Assembly (NCBI GenBank): GCA_902595555.1
Contig: CACJQM010000003.1
Span: forward strand, 186,001-250,000
Length of the DNA stretch: 64,000 bases
From: an uncultured Bacteroidota bacterium
GTDB lineage: Bacteria; Bacteroidota; Bacteroidia; Flavobacteriales; Flavobacteriaceae
Direction: 5' to 3'
Each line of letters starts with the position of its first letter. The stretch's first letter is position 1. Of the stretch, positions 1 through 8,368 are shown in pieces. The notes under the pieces were generated by a model. It did no database searches. It saw nothing but the letters and a program-made list of their open reading frames with translations, and was not told the DNA's origin. The position numbers and the translations under genes are program-made.

Positions 1-241
1 GCCGCCTGGGTTTTTATATGACTATGATATTAATGTTGAATCGTTTCAAATAACTGTTGGTAATTTACCAACAAGAACTGTTCAAGGAAATAAAATCCAA
101 AACAGTAATGAAGCAGTAAGAGACATTAATGGCGCTAACCGAGGTTCCAGTGTAACTGTAACAGTCTTAAAAGCCGTAAAGATTGATGGAGATTTAAAAT
201 CACCTACCAATGTAGAACCTTTTGTAGTTACTATAAAATAA
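1..241 (+). CDS. gldM: GldM, C-terminal end (partial)
   Basis: An open frame enters from the left edge in frame 2 (first full codon at base 2) and ends in TAA at 239-241; about 79 residues are visible. They include a beta-rich segment ending NRGSSVTVTVLKAVK, which resembles the C-terminal domain of GldM/PorM, the periplasmic shaft of the type IX secretion and gliding motor that pairs with GldL in the inner membrane. The gene directly downstream is gldN, the expected partner in the gldKLMN order, which supports the call. The N-terminal part lies outside the window. Identification rests on a short fragment plus synteny. Confidence 0.85.
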   Translation, partial: PPGFLYDYDINVESFQITVGNLPTRTVQGNKIQNSNEAVRDINGANRGSSVTVTVLKAVKIDGDLKSPTNVEPFVVTIK

Positions 242-245
242 TATT

Positions 246-1103
246 ATGAAGAGTCTTGTAATTTTAATAATGTCATTAATTTTTTGCATAAGTTCTTATG
301 GTCAATCTAATTTACTTAATGCAAAAAAACCATCTGAAATTGGTACTGAATTAATTAAAGCAGACAAGAAATCAATTCAATATCCTGAGGTTGACGATAC
401 TGATGTATTATGGTCTAAGGTTGTATATGAATTTATTGATTTAAATGAAAAACTGAATTTCCAACTTCTTTTTCCTGTCAATGATGAACAATATACATCC
501 ACTAGAAAATCTCTATGGAAAATTATTAGAGAAAATGTTGAAAATGGTACCATAGATGAGGTATTTGATGTAAGGAATGATAATTTTTTAAATTCCAATA
601 GGATTACTGGAACTGAAAAGATTAAAGATTTTTATGGAAGTAAATTCACACCTGGTGACTCAAGGCCCCAAACCTATGCAACCTCATCCGATATCACTGG
701 TTATAAAATTAAGGGTGTTTGGTTCTTTGATAAAAAACATTCCGAAATGAAATATCGACTACTAGGTATTCAGCCAGTTGGTAGAAATTTAAAAGAGTCT
801 GGTAAAGAACAAGGATACTTTTGGATTTGGTACCCGTCTATTAGAGATGTTTTAAGTAACCATATGGTTTTTAACGATAAAAACAACAACAATAGAATCT
901 CGTTTGATGATCTTCTTGTAAATAGAAGATTCAGCTCTTACATTTATAAATATGATAATGTATATGGTGATAGAACTATTAGAGATTATATAAGACAGAG
1001 AAATGGCGAATCAAATAGACAATATCAACTGAGATTAATTATGGAGTCCGAAAGAATTAAAAAAGAAATTCTTGATTTTGATGTTGATATGTGGGGATAT
1101 TAA
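246..1103 (+). CDS. gldN: GldN, type IX secretion / gliding motility protein
   Basis: A 285-residue protein with an N-terminal Sec signal peptide (about residues 1-20, ending SYGQ). The body carries the features expected of GldN/PorN: a conserved stretch around KGVWFFDKKHSEMKYRLLGI, a WIWYPSIRDVL segment, and FNDKNNN followed by SFDDLL and a DNVYGDR element. In the family, GldN forms a periplasmic ring complex with the GldK lipoprotein at the outer membrane and connects to GldM. The ATG lies 4 bases after the gldM stop, so the two are one transcript. Length is normal for the family. Because a candidate T9SS cargo with a sorting domain lies at 40.7 kb, the system is probably used for secretion whether or not the cell glides. 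Confidence 0.95.
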   Translation: MKSLVILIMSLIFCISSYGQSNLLNAKKPSEIGTELIKADKKSIQYPEVDDTDVLWSKVVYEFIDLNEKLNFQLLFPVNDEQYTSTRKSLWKIIRENVENGTIDEVFDVRNDNFLNSNRITGTEKIKDFYGSKFTPGDSRPQTYATSSDITGYKIKGVWFFDKKHSEMKYRLLGIQPVGRNLKESGKEQGYFWIWYPSIRDVLSNHMVFNDKNNNNRISFDDLLVNRRFSSYIYKYDNVYGDRTIRDYIRQRNGESNRQYQLRLIMESERIKKEILDFDVDMWGY

Positions 1104-1180
1104 AATTACCATTTAAATTAATTTTCAACTTTATCTTTTCAAACATTTTTACTAAATTCATTGGCTAACTTTTTTAAACA

Positions 1181-1756
1181 ATGAAAAATATATTATTATT
1201 ATGTGGTCTATTTTTAATAGTATCATGTGCAGATGTTAACAATTCTACTTCAGTTTCATCTGAAAATCAAGCAAAATTTGAACAGCATGTAGAATCTTTT
1301 AGAACTTTTACAAAAGGTTTTAATGCAGAAGATATGGATTTAACTTTAAGTGTAGTATCAGAATCTGTCCAGTGGAGCCCACCTTATTATAATGGTGGTG
1401 AACTTGTTGGATATGATGGATTTAAAAGCGCTGTACAAGGCTATTTTGATGACTTTGAAGACATTGTATTTGTTGAAGGAGAAGGTCCTAACATGAACCC
1501 TGATGCGGATCCAAATGAAAATTCAGCATATTGGTCTGGATCGTTATACTCAAGTGCAACTCCAACTGATAATCCTGATGGATTAAGAGTTTATGGAGTT
1601 TGGAAATGGAAACATTCAGAAACAGGTGCTGAAGGTGGAAATAAATGGTATGGTCTAATAAACTTTGGTGATGATGGAAAAATAACAGGATTTAGTGATT
1701 GGATGGATGTTAATGGAATGGCTGTACAAATAGAAAATTTTATTAATAACAATTAA
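1181..1756 (+). CDS. NTF2-like (SnoaL-type) lipoprotein
   Basis: A 191-residue exported protein. The N-terminus is a lipoprotein signal with lipobox LIVSC and the acylated cysteine at residue 16. The rest looks like a single NTF2/SnoaL-fold domain: an early helix with FTKGFNAEDMDLTLSV, then alternating strands including VYGVWKWKH and KITGFSDWMDVNG. Such domains often bind small hydrophobic ligands or act as isomerase-like scaffolds, but no catalytic residues can be assigned here. It is followed after 11 bases by a second small lipoprotein of the same general fold, so the two are probably cotranscribed and may be diverged duplicates. The specific function is unknown. Confidence 0.75.
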   Translation: MKNILLLCGLFLIVSCADVNNSTSVSSENQAKFEQHVESFRTFTKGFNAEDMDLTLSVVSESVQWSPPYYNGGELVGYDGFKSAVQGYFDDFEDIVFVEGEGPNMNPDADPNENSAYWSGSLYSSATPTDNPDGLRVYGVWKWKHSETGAEGGNKWYGLINFGDDGKITGFSDWMDVNGMAVQIENFINNN

Positions 1757-1767
1757 AACTAAAAATT

Positions 1768-2298
1768 ATGAAAAAAATAATACTAATATTTACAATATTC
1801 TTAATGATTGGATGTGCACCAACAGGTGTTCAAGTTACGTTTGATGATGAAAAATCAAACGCAATTCGAGCTCATTTTCAAAATTATTTGAATAATGATA
1901 TGGATGGTTTAAAGTCATTGTGGTCGTCTGATTTACAAGTTTTTGCAAACAGTACAGAACCAGTAACACTTGATGAATTGGTCGTTTTATTACAAGCACA
2001 ACATGCTACTTTTGACCCAATTACAATGTCTTGGGGAAATGGTGATGAGGATTTAGGGCAGTGGGTTGAAACTACTAATTATCCCGATGGTCCTGCAAAT
2101 GATGCTGTCACTGTTACACAAACATGGTTTACTTGGAATGCAACAAGTAAGCTTACAGGTGAAACTATCAATTTACCTGCTCACATTTCTTTTTTGTGGA
2201 ATGAAGATGGTAAAATATCTCAGGAATATCATCACTATGACACTGGTGAAATGATGGCAGCAATTGAGGCAGCACAAGCTGCGGCAGCTGTTGAGTAA
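1768..2298 (+). CDS. NTF2-like lipoprotein, second of tandem pair
   Basis: A 176-residue protein with a lipoprotein signal (lipobox MIGC, Cys16). The mature part resembles an NTF2-like fold: an IRAHFQNYLNNDMDGLKSLW opening, then VTQTWFTWNAT and HISFLWNEDGKISQEYHHYD strands. It shares layout but little obvious identity with the preceding gene. The C-terminus runs into an alanine-rich helix (AAIEAAQAAAAVE), which is odd for a gene in such AT-rich DNA because it requires GC-rich codons. A strong stem-loop terminator follows 26 bases after the stop. The fold call is inferred by eye and the function is unknown. Confidence 0.7.
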   Translation: MKKIILIFTIFLMIGCAPTGVQVTFDDEKSNAIRAHFQNYLNNDMDGLKSLWSSDLQVFANSTEPVTLDELVVLLQAQHATFDPITMSWGNGDEDLGQWVETTNYPDGPANDAVTVTQTWFTWNATSKLTGETINLPAHISFLWNEDGKISQEYHHYDTGEMMAAIEAAQAAAAVE

Positions 2299-2324
2299 TT
2301 AGATTCAAGTTAAATTGCTTAGAT

Positions 2325-2350
2325 AAAAAAGGGGTTTATGCCCCTTTTTT
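2325..2350. terminator. Bidirectional intrinsic terminator
   Basis: GGGG at 2331-2334 pairs with CCCC at 2341-2344. An A-run lies on the left and a T-run on the right, so the hairpin has a poly-U tract in either direction. It sits between the convergent NTF2-like lipoprotein and aconitase genes, and the aconitase stop codon (2336-2338) lies inside its loop. Confidence 0.85.
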
Positions 2351-4597
2351 TATTAGGTTGAGAGCAGAACCTTCTTTATACCATTCAATTTGTTGAGAAT
2401 TATAAGTATGGTTAGCTTTTATTTTATCAGTTGATCCATCAGAGTGGATTATATCGATTGTTAATTGTTTATTAGGAGCAAAGGATTCTAAATCAATAAA
2501 ATTAAAAGTATCATCTTCTTGAATTAAATCGTAATCATTCTCATTGTCAAAGGTAACGCCTAGCATACCTTGTTTTTTTAAGTTAGTTTCATGAATTCTT
2601 GCAAAGGATTTCACTAAAACTACTTTAACACCTAAGTGCCGCGGTTCCATCGCAGCATGCTCTCTTGATGAACCTTCACCATAGTTGTGATCTCCAACAA
2701 CAACAGTAGAAATATTATTCTCTTTATAATTTCTTTGAACATCGGGTACACCACCATATTTACCTGTCAATTGATTTTTTACAAAATTTGTTTTTTTGTT
2801 GAAGGCATTTACAGCCCCAATCAAACAGTTATTGGAAATATTATCTAAATGACCTCTGAACCTCAACCATGGTCCTGCCATAGAAATATGATCCGTAGTA
2901 CATTTTCCAAATGCTTTTATCAATAATTTAGCACCCATAATATTTTTTCCGTCCCAAGCTTTAAAGGGTTCAAGCCTTTCAAGTCTTTTGGATTCAGGAT
3001 TAATAATAACCTCAATATTTGAACCATCTTCAACGGGATCTATATATCCATTATCTTCAACATCGAATCCATTTGGGGGTAATTCCCAGCCTTTTGGTTC
3101 CTCTAGACTAACTTCAACACCTTCATTGTTAAGAAGTTTATCTTTCATTGGATTAAAAGCTAAGTCTCCAGATATTGCAATTGCAGCAACCATTTCAGGT
3201 GATGCAACAAAAGCATGAGTATTAGGATTACCATCAGCTCTTTTAGCAAAATTTCTGTTGAATGAATGAATTATTGAGTTTTTTTCTTCTTTATCTGCAT
3301 CTTTTCTTGCCCATTGTCCAATGCACGGACCACATGCATTAGTAAATATTTTTGCATCTAGTTTTTCAAAAATATTTAAAAGCCCATCTCTTTCTGCTGT
3401 AAACCTAACTTGTTCAGAACCAGGATTTATACCAAAATCTGCTTTTGTGGATAGATTTTTTTCAAGTGCCTGATTAGCAATAGATGATGCTCTAGATAAA
3501 TCCTCATATGATGAATTTGTGCAGGAGCCAATTAAACCCCACTCAATTTTTCTTGGCCAGTCATTTTCAACAAGTGTATCTGCCATTTTACTAACAGGTG
3601 TTGCAATATCTGGTGAAAATGGACCATTAATATGAGGTTCGAGTTCAGAAAGATTTATTTCAATTAATTCATCAAAATATTTCTCAGGATTTTCATACAC
3701 TTCTGGATCTCCAGTAAGATATTCTTTAATCTTGTTAGCTTCATCTGCAACTAAATCTCTTCCTGTAACCCTAAGGTATTTTTCCATTGATTCATCATAA
3801 CCAAATGTAGATGTAGTTGCCCCAACCTCAGCACCCATATTACAAATTGTTCCTTTACCAGTACATGAAAGCTCTTCGGCACCTGGTCCAAAATATTCAA
3901 TGATAGCTCCCGTTCCTCCCTTTACAGTTAGAATTCCAGCAACTTTTAATATTACATCTTTTGGTGCGGTCCATCCTGAAAGTTTACCTGTAAGTTTAAC
4001 TCCTATAAGTTTAGGAAATTTAAGTTCCCATGCCATACCTGCCATTACATCAACAGCATCAGCTCCTCCAACTCCAATGGCTACCATACCTAAACCTCCA
4101 GCATTAACGGTATGAGAATCCGTCCCAATCATCATACCACCGGGGAAAGCATAGTTTTCTAAAACTACTTGATGTATAATTCCAGCACCGGGTTTCCAAA
4201 ATCCAATTCCATATTTATTTGAAACAGACTCTAAAAAATTAAAAACTTCATTACTAGTATTTATAGCATTTTGTAAATCTTCATCGGCTCCAATTCTAGC
4301 TTGAATTAAATGATCACAATGAACAGTAGTTGGTACTGCGACCTTTTTCTTACCAGCCTGCATAAATTGTAACAAAGCCATTTGAGCTGTAGCATCTTGA
4401 CATGCAATCCTATCTGGTGCAAAATCAACATAATCTTTTCCTCTTGAAAAAGGTTTTTTTGGATTTCCATCCCATAGATGTGAATAAAGAATTTTTTCAG
4501 AAAGTGTAAGAGGATGATTACAGACTTTCCTTGCACTATCAACTTTTTGTTTGATAGAACTGTAAACCTTTTTTATCATCTCTAAATCAAAAATCAT
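2336..4597 (-). CDS. acn: Aconitate hydratase (mitochondrial-type)
   Basis: A 753-residue [4Fe-4S] enzyme that interconverts citrate and isocitrate in the TCA cycle. The cluster ligands are visible as Cys359 in [11 protein letters not shown] and Cys422 and Cys425 in ACGPCIGQW. An active-site GTDSHT lies at about 158-163, and the mobile C-terminal domain carries [15 protein letters not shown] at 635-649. Length and the absence of the long linker of bacterial AcnA/IRP1 proteins match the mitochondrial ACO2-like group common in Bacteroidota. The start is ATG at 4597. A TAGTTTTG promoter-like element lies just upstream, overlapping the terminator of the neighbouring tRNA. It stands alone on this strand. 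Confidence 0.96.
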   Translation of the reverse strand: MIFDLEMIKKVYSSIKQKVDSARKVCNHPLTLSEKILYSHLWDGNPKKPFSRGKDYVDFAPDRIACQDATAQMALLQFMQAGKKKVAVPTTVHCDHLIQARIGADEDLQNAINTSNEVFNFLESVSNKYGIGFWKPGAGIIHQVVLENYAFPGGMMIGTDSHTVNAGGLGMVAIGVGGADAVDVMAGMAWELKFPKLIGVKLTGKLSGWTAPKDVILKVAGILTVKGGTGAIIEYFGPGAEELSCTGKGTICNMGAEVGATTSTFGYDESMEKYLRVTGRDLVADEANKIKEYLTGDPEVYENPEKYFDELIEINLSELEPHINGPFSPDIATPVSKMADTLVENDWPRKIEWGLIGSCTNSSYEDLSRASSIANQALEKNLSTKADFGINPGSEQVRFTAERDGLLNIFEKLDAKIFTNACGPCIGQWARKDADKEEKNSIIHSFNRNFAKRADGNPNTHAFVASPEMVAAIAISGDLAFNPMKDKLLNNEGVEVSLEEPKGWELPPNGFDVEDNGYIDPVEDGSNIEVIINPESKRLERLEPFKAWDGKNIMGAKLLIKAFGKCTTDHISMAGPWLRFRGHLDNISNNCLIGAVNAFNKKTNFVKNQLTGKYGGVPDVQRNYKENNISTVVVGDHNYGEGSSREHAAMEPRHLGVKVVLVKSFARIHETNLKKQGMLGVTFDNENDYDLIQEDDTFNFIDLESFAPNKQLTIDIIHSDGSTDKIKANHTYNSQQIEWYKEGSALNLIKKGA

Positions 4598-4613
4598 AAA
4601 TCTATATCTATTG

Positions 4614-4621
4614 CAAAACTA
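4614..4621 (-). promoter_or_regulatory. Candidate -7 promoter element for aconitase
   Basis: On the minus strand this reads TAGTTTTG, a match to the Bacteroidota TAnnTTTG consensus, 16 bases before the aconitase ATG. No well-spaced -33 TTG was found; the only upstream TTG is 12 bases away, inside the tRNA terminator. Confidence 0.4.
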
Positions 4622-4623
4622 AT

Positions 4624-4652
4624 AAAAAACCCCCAATTAAGGGGGTTATTTT
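4624..4652 (-). terminator. Intrinsic terminator of the initiator tRNA
   Basis: Five G:C pairs (4630-4634 with 4641-4645) extended by flanking A:T pairs form a strong stem with a short AT-rich loop. On the minus strand it is followed by a run of six T residues. It starts only a few bases past the tRNA 3' end, so it should end the tRNA transcript before aconitase. Confidence 0.85.
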
Positions 4653-4654
4653 AG

Positions 4655-4727
<73 letters not shown>

Positions 4728-4737
4728 AAATGGAGAC

Positions 4738-4767
4738 CGAATTTACAATTTTTTGATTTTATAACAA
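4738..4767 (-). promoter_or_regulatory. Candidate promoter of tRNA-fMet
   Basis: Minus strand: a TTG (complement of 4765-4767), a 19-base spacer, then TAAATTCG (complement of 4738-4745), one mismatch from TAnnTTTG. The element ends 10 bases before the mature tRNA 5' end. It is back to back with the era promoter. Confidence 0.5.
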
Positions 4768-4773
4768 AAATTA

Positions 4774-4803
4774 TTGGGTATTACCCTTAAGAACTTAAAT
4801 TTG
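4774..4803 (+). promoter_or_regulatory. Promoter of era-der
   Basis: TTG at 4774-4776, exactly 19 bases of spacer, then TAAATTTG at 4796-4803. This is a full match to the Bacteroidota -33/-7 arrangement. Only four bases separate it from the GTG start of era, so the transcript probably starts at or next to the start codon. Confidence 0.7.
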
Positions 4804-4807
4804 TGGC

Positions 4808-5683
4808 GTGTATAAATCTGGTTTTATAAATATCATTGGATTACCAAATGCAGGTAAATCATCTATAATAAATAGGTTATTAGGTGAAAATCTTTCTATT
4901 GTAACATCAAAGGCTCAAACTACAAGACATAGAGCCTTTGGTATAATTAATGGAGATAATTTTCAAGCAATTATCTCTGACACACCTGGATTTACACTGC
5001 CAAAAAACAAAATTCATGAATACATGAATAAAAAAATCATCGATTCTTTTAAAGATGCAGATATAATTTTACTCGTTATTGAGTTAGGATTAAAAAATAA
5101 TAGAAAGAATAAACTTGTTGAAAAAATAAAAGACTCCAAAGTCCCTGTATTATTGATTTTAAATAAAGTTGATAAAGTAGATCAGAGTACTATTGAGGAA
5201 GAAAGTCAATTTTGGAAAACTGAATTAAATGATATTGAGATTTGGCTAATTTCTGCTAAAGAAAATTTTAATATCAAAAATTTAAAAGAAAGGTTAATCG
5301 ATCTATTACCAGCTGGTCCCAAATACTTTCCAGATGAGACTTGGACCGATAAAAGCGAAAGGTTTTTTGTAAATGAAATTATCAGAGAAAAAATATTTAA
5401 AATCTACAGTCAAGAAATTCCTTATGCCACAGAGGTTATAACTGAAAGTTTTAAAATAAAAAATAAGGTTCTTAAAATTTCTTCATTGATTATTGTTGAA
5501 AGGGATTCTCAGAAAGGAATTATCATTGGTAACAGAGGTCAATCAATAAAAAAAGTTGGCACCGAATCAAGAAAAGATCTTGAGATATTTTTCAATAAAA
5601 AAATTTTTCTAGAATTAAATGTAAAAGTCATTAAGGACTGGAGGAAAAATAGTAATCAACTAAAAAAGTTAGGATATAATTAA
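4808..5683 (+). CDS. era: GTPase Era
   Basis: A 291-residue GTPase that binds the 3' end of 16S rRNA and assists 30S maturation. The G1 loop is GLPNAGKS at 11-18, with AQTTRHR as the switch region, DTPGF as G3 and NKVD as G4. The C-terminal KH domain has the GNRGQSIKKVG RNA-binding loop. The start is GTG at 4808; no in-frame ATG lies close, and Era proteins begin just before the G1 strand, so this start fits. The G1 loop has Leu where many Era proteins have Arg or Asn. der begins immediately after the stop codon, so the two ribosome-assembly GTPases are cotranscribed. Confidence 0.95.
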   Translation: MYKSGFINIIGLPNAGKSSIINRLLGENLSIVTSKAQTTRHRAFGIINGDNFQAIISDTPGFTLPKNKIHEYMNKKIIDSFKDADIILLVIELGLKNNRKNKLVEKIKDSKVPVLLILNKVDKVDQSTIEEESQFWKTELNDIEIWLISAKENFNIKNLKERLIDLLPAGPKYFPDETWTDKSERFFVNEIIREKIFKIYSQEIPYATEVITESFKIKNKVLKISSLIIVERDSQKGIIIGNRGQSIKKVGTESRKDLEIFFNKKIFLELNVKVIKDWRKNSNQLKKLGYN

Positions 5684-6988
5684 ATGAATAAAATTGTCGC
5701 CATAGTAGGAAGACCAAATGTTGGAAAATCGACACTTTTCAATAGGCTTATAAAAAGTAACGATGCTATTGTCGATTCGGAAAGTGGTGTTACTAGAGAT
5801 AGACACTATTCTTTGTCAGACTGGAATGGAAAGGTTTTTACTTTAATAGATACTGGTGGCTATGTGATTGGTGGAGATGATAGTTATGAGAAAGAAATTG
5901 ATAATCAAGTCATGATTGCTCTTGATGAATGTGACAAAGTAATTTTTGTAGTAGACGTTAATGATGGAATTACCTCATTAGACAAAGACATAAGTAAACT
6001 ATTACATAAAACGGATAAAACTGTAATAATAGCAGTTAATAAGGTAGACAAAACAACAATGATCAATGACTCACTAGAATTTTTTAAACTTGGTTTTGAA
6101 AAGGTTTTTGGTATTTCTGCAATAAACGGAAGTGGAACAGGTGATTTATTGGATGAATTGGTGCATGATTTTGAAATTGAAAAAGAAAAAGAAAAAGAGG
6201 AGATACCATCATTTGCAGTTGTCGGGAGACCTAATGCTGGTAAATCAACTTTCATAAATACCTTGATAGGTGAAGATAGAAATATTGTAAAAGATGAACC
6301 TGGCACAACAAGAGATAGTATTGATACTTATTATAACAAGTTTGATTTAGAATTCAAATTGATTGATACAGCTGGAATCAGAAAGAAATCAAAAATTAAT
6401 AATGATCTAGAATTTTATTCTGTAGTTAGATCAATTAAGGCTATTGAAAATAGTGATGTTTGTTTATTAATAATGGATGCCACAAGAAGCTTTGATACTC
6501 AAATAAAAAATATTTTCTGGTTAGCTCACCGAAGAAATAAAGGAATTGTGATATTGGTTAATAAATGGGATTTAATTAGTGGAGAAAATAAGTCTACAAT
6601 TGAATTTGAAAAAAAGATAAGAGAAGAAATTAAACCATTTACAGATATTCATATTGTTTTTATTTCATGCATAAAAAAACAAAGAATCTTAAAATCTTTA
6701 AAATTTGCCATTGAGACATATAACAATCGAAGAAGAAAAGTAAAAACAAGTAAACTAAATAGTGATTTATTACCAATAATTGAGAGAAATCCTCCACCTT
6801 CAAACAAAGGAAAATTTGTAAAAATTAAATATTGTAGTCAAATTCCTTCACACTATCCACAATTTGTTTTTACCTCCAGCCTTCCACAATATATGAAGGA
6901 ACCCTATAAGAGATTTTTGGAAAATAAAATCAGAGATTTGTACAACTTTACAGGCAGTCCTATTAATATTTACAGTAGAAAAAAATAA
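5684..6988 (+). CDS. der: GTPase Der (EngA)
   Basis: A 434-residue protein with two tandem GTPase domains and a C-terminal KH-like domain, needed for 50S ribosome assembly. The first G1 is GRPNVGKST at 8-16 with DTGG and NKVD; the second is GRPNAGKST (about residue 182) with DTAG and NKWD. A charged linker (EKEKEKEE) separates the domains. The ATG directly abuts the era stop (TAAATG). Length is standard. The stop abuts that of the convergent MerR-like gene (TAATTA), leaving no room for a terminator. Confidence 0.96.
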   Translation: MNKIVAIVGRPNVGKSTLFNRLIKSNDAIVDSESGVTRDRHYSLSDWNGKVFTLIDTGGYVIGGDDSYEKEIDNQVMIALDECDKVIFVVDVNDGITSLDKDISKLLHKTDKTVIIAVNKVDKTTMINDSLEFFKLGFEKVFGISAINGSGTGDLLDELVHDFEIEKEKEKEEIPSFAVVGRPNAGKSTFINTLIGEDRNIVKDEPGTTRDSIDTYYNKFDLEFKLIDTAGIRKKSKINNDLEFYSVVRSIKAIENSDVCLLIMDATRSFDTQIKNIFWLAHRRNKGIVILVNKWDLISGENKSTIEFEKKIREEIKPFTDIHIVFISCIKKQRILKSLKFAIETYNNRRRKVKTSKLNSDLLPIIERNPPPSNKGKFVKIKYCSQIPSHYPQFVFTSSLPQYMKEPYKRFLENKIRDLYNFTGSPINIYSRKK

Positions 6989-7306
6989 TTAAAGCTCTTT
7001 CTCGATACTGATTAACTTCTGCTTTATTTTCTCCAACTTTTTTACGACTTGAACAACATCTTTACCTGATTCAAGTTTTTTCTTGGCACCCTCAATTTTA
7101 AAACCTTTAATTTTAACTAAATCGTAAATTAAATTGATGTTTTTTAAATCAACAGAGCTATATTTTCGTGTACCCTTAGAGCTTTTTTTTGGATTTAAAA
7201 TTTCAAATTCTTTCTCCCAAAATCTTAAAAGAGATGGTTTAATATTAAAAGCCTTTGAAATCTCTCCTATATTATAATACAACTTCTCTGGAAGATTAAT
7301 TTCCAT
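6989..7306 (-). CDS. MerR-family HTH regulator (short)
   Basis: A 105-residue protein with a MerR-type winged helix: YYNIGEISKAFNIKPSLLRFWEKEF, then the wing KGTRKYSSVDL, then a helix pair. The C-terminal part is a short charged coiled coil (VVKKLEKIKQKL) with no effector-binding domain, so any ligand sensing must come from elsewhere. The family is recurrent beside an M23 peptidase and alaS in Flavobacteriia. It starts 2 bases after the peptidase stop and is likely cotranscribed with it. Targets are unknown; a role tied to envelope growth is only inferred from context. Confidence 0.85.
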   Translation of the reverse strand: MEINLPEKLYYNIGEISKAFNIKPSLLRFWEKEFEILNPKKSSKGTRKYSSVDLKNINLIYDLVKIKGFKIEGAKKKLESGKDVVQVVKKLEKIKQKLISIEKEL

Positions 7307-7308
7307 AT

Positions 7309-8286
7309 TTAATCTAAAGATTGATTTTCTTGTACCGAAATTCTTAAAACTTCATCAAATTCTTCAGGAGTTAAATTTCCATAGAAATAATTTACAGGAT
7401 TTACACTCCTACCATCCTTTATTACTTCGTAATGTAAATGAAGGCCTTTGGATCTTCCTGTATTTCCGACAAAACCAATAATATCACCTTTTTTGACGGT
7501 TTGGCCTCTTTTTACGTTATATGAGTTTAGGTGGGCGTAAAGAGTAACGAAACCATATCCATGATCAATTCTTATATGCTTTCCGTATCCAGTAGAGCGA
7601 CTATCTGCTCTAACTATTATACCATTACTAGCCGCATATACTGGTGTGTTTCTTGGTGCAGAAAAATCCATTCCCTTATGCATCTTTCTAGACTTATCAA
7701 AAGGATCTGTTCTTATCCCAAAACCAGATGCAATCCTGGTTAAATCATTATTTTTAATAGGTTGAATCGAAGGGATGGCAGCTAACATTTTCTCTTTGTC
7801 TTTAACTAATTTTTCAATATCATCTAGTGATTTAGATTGAATTACTAACTGTTTGGTTAAAACATCAATTTTTTTCGTTGTTTCAATTACAAGATCAGAA
7901 TTTTCAAAACCCTCCAAATCAGCATATCTATTTATTCCGCCAAAACCAGCTTTTCTTATATCTTCATCAATTGGATTGGCTTCAAATAGAACTCTGTAGA
8001 TGTTATTATCTCTTTCTTCAATATTTTCTAAAACATTTTCAAGTTGTGAAAGTTTTTTGGTTAGTAAATCAAATTGTAATTCATAATTTTTAAGTTCCCT
8101 AGCTTGGCTTAACTCTGTAGGTGTATTAATTAATGGGGAATACAATAGCACAAGTAGACAAATTGAACCAAAAAATGAGGAGGCTAAAACAAATGATAAA
8201 AAATTTAAAAACCTTTCTTTTGAAGATAATTTTATCTCTTTATATGAAAGAGATTTTTTATCATAATAAAATTTTGATTTACTCAT
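7309..8286 (-). CDS. M23 family peptidoglycan endopeptidase (membrane-anchored)
   Basis: 325 residues. A cytoplasmic N-terminal stretch is followed by one transmembrane helix (about 30-50), a coiled coil (LKNYELQFDLLTKKLSQLENVL) and a C-terminal LytM/M23 domain. Zinc-site motifs are HKGMDFSAP and LHLHYEV, so the domain should be catalytically competent, cutting cross-link peptides in peptidoglycan. Membrane anchor plus coiled coil resembles MepM/EnvC-like proteins that act in elongation or division. It is divergent from alaS and followed by the MerR-like gene. The ATG start fits the hydrophobic anchor placement. Confidence 0.9.
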   Translation of the reverse strand: MSKSKFYYDKKSLSYKEIKLSSKERFLNFLSFVLASSFFGSICLLVLLYSPLINTPTELSQARELKNYELQFDLLTKKLSQLENVLENIEERDNNIYRVLFEANPIDEDIRKAGFGGINRYADLEGFENSDLVIETTKKIDVLTKQLVIQSKSLDDIEKLVKDKEKMLAAIPSIQPIKNNDLTRIASGFGIRTDPFDKSRKMHKGMDFSAPRNTPVYAASNGIIVRADSRSTGYGKHIRIDHGYGFVTLYAHLNSYNVKRGQTVKKGDIIGFVGNTGRSKGLHLHYEVIKDGRSVNPVNYFYGNLTPEEFDEVLRISVQENQSLD

Positions 8287-8368
8287 AAAAAAATGACTTT
8301 TGTTTAAGTTGTCACTATTTATTTTTTACTTTGTAAATATAAAAATTCTATTTATAAGATAAATTTTA

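Noticed and set aside
5905..6306. 133-residue ORF antisense to der
   Set aside because: It is a shadow of the second-codon bias of der; low-complexity Ser/Leu composition, no motif, and der is intact on the other strand.
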